Below are positions 6,054 through 7,933 of a DNA stretch of 7,933 nucleotides, in pieces. Numbering within the stretch: position 1 is the stretch's first letter; every line of letters begins with the position of its first letter. The stretch is taken from the NCBI GenBank assembly GCA_002474415.1, contig DLQV01000181.1:1-7933 (forward strand). Reading direction: 5' to 3'. The notes under the pieces were generated by a model, which was given only the letters and a program-made list of their open reading frames with translations, did not search any database and had not been told where the DNA came from. The DNA is from Lachnospiraceae bacterium UBA7598. Lineage in GTDB: Bacteria > Bacillota > Clostridia > Lachnospirales > Lachnospiraceae. The translations under genes and the position numbers were made by a program.

Positions 6054-6121
6054 ATAGTCACAATAAACCATATTTATATGAATTGTTTCAAGGATAATGT
6101 AATGGTATCGGAGAAATTTAA

Positions 6122-6886
6122 TTACCTCATTTCTTTTTTTCCAAAAGTCTTAACAGATACAGTTAAAACAAGTATAAATACAATGATTGCACATGGCAAA
6201 AATGGCATAAGTTCAAATGTGGAGTCAGAGGAAACTGTTGTAAAGTCATGTAATGAACAGGATACGAGATATCCACTGTAACAGTAAGGATAAGCAATCC
6301 ATAGTGGGGTATTTGCAACTAAAATACCGGGAATTACAAGTAATAGATTTAAACCAACGGAAAGCAATGGCTTTTCAAATAAAACAGTAATTGCCCACAT
6401 AGTTGCTACACATGGGAGCATAGTAAGAAAAAGTCCAATACACCATTTCAGGAGGTATAGTATTGGCAATGTTTCGGTAATTTCCATCGTGGTTGTGGCA
6501 ATAAGACCTGCGATAATAAATACAATCATAAAAACAACCATTTCCATAAAAAGGTAGAAAACAAGTACACAAAATTTAGCCAGAGAAAGGGCGTGTCTTT
6601 GGACTGGTAAAGCCAACATTTTCAAAATACCATTGTTTTGTGTTTCGCGTCCGGCAATCATTACACAAACTACAATCATACTAAAAGGAAGCAGATAATA
6701 GGCATAAACAAGAGCACTTTGGATAAACATAGCAGGCCAGGCATTTGTATATTCCGGAGTGAAATAAGTACTCAGGTTTGCAATTCCGGAAATAATTACC
6801 AGGATAGGAGCAATAAAAATAAGTGGAATAATTTTAGAACGCCTGACTTTCATAAATTCGATTTTTAGTAATTCTGAAAAATTCAT
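6122..6886 (-). CDS. ABC transporter permease, lantibiotic-protection (MutG/SpaG-like) type
   Basis: This 254-residue integral membrane protein is the last gene of the minus-strand transporter operon. It has about six hydrophobic segments, near residues 19-38, 52-75, 104-128, 143-165, 168-188 and 225-246. The cytoplasmic N-terminus FSELLKIEFMKVRRSK is typical of ABC-2 permeases that partner with bacitracin or lantibiotic-type ATPases. The start at 6886 is set by AGGAGG (complement of 6895-6900) eight bases upstream; a longer frame to 6937 would overlap the preceding permease gene and lacks such a site. The gap to that gene is 13 bases. It probably forms the membrane pore with the upstream permease, driven by the ATPase, to expel a peptide antibiotic from the membrane. 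The substrate is not known. No terminator is evident between its stop and the reductase pseudogene. Confidence 0.85.
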   Translation of the reverse strand: MNFSELLKIEFMKVRRSKIIPLIFIAPILVIISGIANLSTYFTPEYTNAWPAMFIQSALVYAYYLLPFSMIVVCVMIAGRETQNNGILKMLALPVQRHALSLAKFCVLVFYLFMEMVVFMIVFIIAGLIATTTMEITETLPILYLLKWCIGLFLTMLPCVATMWAITVLFEKPLLSVGLNLLLVIPGILVANTPLWIAYPYCYSGYLVSCSLHDFTTVSSDSTFELMPFLPCAIIVFILVLTVSVKTFGKKEMR

Positions 6887-6899
6887 TTGTTTGACCTCC

Positions 6900-7625
6900 T
6901 TATTCATAATGATAATTTTTAGTAATCCATAGTCCAACTCCGAGGAAAGCGAAAGTTTCCACGAAAGAGAAGATTATGACAGTAAGATCAGGCGAAGCAT
7001 TCAATGTAACAGCCGGTTTTAACATTAATACAAATGGATGAACCATAAATAATGGAAATTTGGAATTGGCGATTGCCATTCCACTTAGGAAACCACCAAC
7101 GCCTATCCCGAGAGAAATCCACATATTTTCAAAACGGGAAGAAATTAATAACATGAATGAAAGTACTGGCATGGATGTAACAAAGGAATATCCAGTGAAC
7201 ACAATTAGCATATTCAAATGAAATGTTCCTGTAGGTAAATCCGTAATACCTATTTTCAGGAGTGCAAGGTTTTGCATTAAGACAGCAATCAGGAGTAATA
7301 CTGTCAAGATAACAAACTTACAAAGATACATGGAAGAAACATTCACAGGCAGCACATACATTTTCCTGATTGCTTCGCCCTTAAATTCCATATTGTAGAT
7401 TATGCATGTTGCAACAATAATTCCAAACATGTTTAAAATCATGAGCATTCCATAGAGTTGGGTTAATAATATGTCCATTGGAGCCAGAGGTAAACTCAAT
7501 AAGGTATCTTTCCTGATTATAAAATTAAGAAATGCGTAAGCTGCTCCAAGAATTCCCATAGCTAAAAGAATCGGCATTATACCCGTTCTTTTTTCTTTAT
7601 GCAGTTCGATCATAAGTGTTTTCAT
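6900..7625 (-). CDS. ABC transporter permease, lantibiotic-protection (MutE/SpaE-like) type
   Basis: This 241-residue membrane protein begins MKTLMIELHKEKRTGIMPIL, a short charged cytoplasmic stretch and then the first helix. It has about six hydrophobic segments, near 16-37, 57-78, 101-127, 135-160, 168-188 and 217-235. Size and layout match the second permease downstream, although the sequences differ, as in the E and G subunits of lantibiotic immunity exporters. The start codon overlaps the ATPase stop by four bases (ATGA), and AGAGGG (complement of 7633-7638) lies seven bases upstream, so translation is coupled. AT-rich codons are more frequent here than in the ttd genes. Subunit naming by analogy to MutE/SpaE is tentative; a general ABC-2 permease for another membrane-active compound is the alternative. 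Confidence 0.85.
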   Translation of the reverse strand: MKTLMIELHKEKRTGIMPILLAMGILGAAYAFLNFIIRKDTLLSLPLAPMDILLTQLYGMLMILNMFGIIVATCIIYNMEFKGEAIRKMYVLPVNVSSMYLCKFVILTVLLLIAVLMQNLALLKIGITDLPTGTFHLNMLIVFTGYSFVTSMPVLSFMLLISSRFENMWISLGIGVGGFLSGMAIANSKFPLFMVHPFVLMLKPAVTLNASPDLTVIIFSFVETFAFLGVGLWITKNYHYE

Positions 7626-7933
7626 AACTGGACCCTCTTCTTTCTGGAAATATTGTCGTTTTCAATTATGGAAAGAAACATATCTTCCAGATTGTCAGCA
7701 GCAAATCCAGATTGTAAAGCATTCTGTTTTAAATCATCTAAACTGCCTTCAAAAAGCATTCTTCCATGGTTAAGAATTCCAATATCGTCAGCAATCAGTT
7801 CAATTTCAGAAAGCATATGAGAAGAGATTAAAATAGTACAATCATAAAGGGTAGGAAGAGACTTTATTAAATTGCGAATCTCGTGGATTCCAGAAGGATC
7901 TAAACCGTTGGTCGGTTCATCTAAAATCAAAAT
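7622..7933 (-). CDS. ABC transporter ATP-binding protein, lantibiotic/bacitracin type (C-terminal part)
   Basis: This is the last 103 codons plus stop of an ATPase gene whose start lies beyond the right edge. The visible part opens with Walker B and the D-loop, ILILDEPTNGLDP, and continues to the H-loop ISSHMLSEIELIADDIGIL. The tail GRMLFEGSLDDLKQ is the usual end of the nucleotide-binding domain in MutF/NisF/SpaF-like and bacitracin-type ATPases. Walker A and the signature motif are outside the window. It energises the two permeases encoded downstream; its stop overlaps the first permease start by four bases. A TTG at 7928-7930 (complement) lies inside the Walker B motif and is not a real start. 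Confidence 0.92.
   Translation of the reverse strand: MLILDEPTNGLDPSGIHEIRNLIKSLPTLYDCTILISSHMLSEIELIADDIGILNHGRMLFEGSLDDLKQNALQSGFAADNLEDMFLSIIENDNISRKKRVQL

Noticed and set aside
6054..6121. Bidirectional terminator between the convergent reductase and permease genes
   Set aside because: Only a short AT-only symmetry near CATATTTATATG is present, with no GC-rich stem or adjacent T-run.
6078..6281. 67-codon plus-strand frame at the end of the ABC block
   Set aside because: It overlaps the permease gene in antisense, has no ribosome site and no recognisable features.

Overview
The window looks like the chromosome of a low-to-mid GC anaerobic Clostridia bacterium, most likely a gut Lachnospiraceae relative. 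The evidence is the strong GGAGG ribosome sites, the Rho-independent terminators, a relic of the very large SNF2-type protein carried by Clostridia conjugative elements, and an oxygen-sensitive Fe-S L-tartrate dehydratase. The species cannot be named from this sequence.

Layout: (1) Bases 1-202 hold the last 14 codons of an unidentified gene, a textbook terminator, and a short cluster of GTGGAC-type direct and inverted repeats. (2) Bases 203-850 are a decayed C-terminal remnant of a helicase-like mobile-element protein. (3) Bases 845-4459 are a complete metabolic unit. A LysR-type regulator is divergent from a tightly overlapping operon, ttdA-ttdB-ArAE, which encodes both subunits of an L(+)-tartrate dehydratase and an aromatic-acid-exporter-family membrane protein; a strong terminator closes it. 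The 172 bases between the regulator and ttdA carry an excellent T-N11-A inverted repeat inside a near-consensus promoter for the regulator. (4) Bases 4437-4869 are non-coding, with a second terminator-like hairpin and a sigma-A-type promoter. (5) Bases 4870-6053 hold two tiny paralogous four-cysteine proteins followed by an aldo/keto reductase broken by an internal deletion and frameshift. (6) Bases 6122-7933, on the minus strand and visibly richer in A and T, hold an ABC transporter operon: the end of an ATPase gene and two six-helix permeases resembling lantibiotic self-protection (EFG-type) exporters. The ATPase gene runs off the right edge.

How the genes work together: the regulator probably senses a dicarboxylate such as tartrate and switches on the dehydratase, which converts L-tartrate to oxaloacetate, as TtdR does for ttdAB in E. 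coli. The usual tartrate/succinate antiporter gene is absent and an exporter-like protein takes its place, which is the main metabolic puzzle here. The cysteine-protein pair and the reductase share a strand and close spacing and were probably one operon, but the reductase is no longer intact. The ABC genes form a separate, convergent unit. I found no CRISPR array, tRNA, rRNA or complete insertion sequence.
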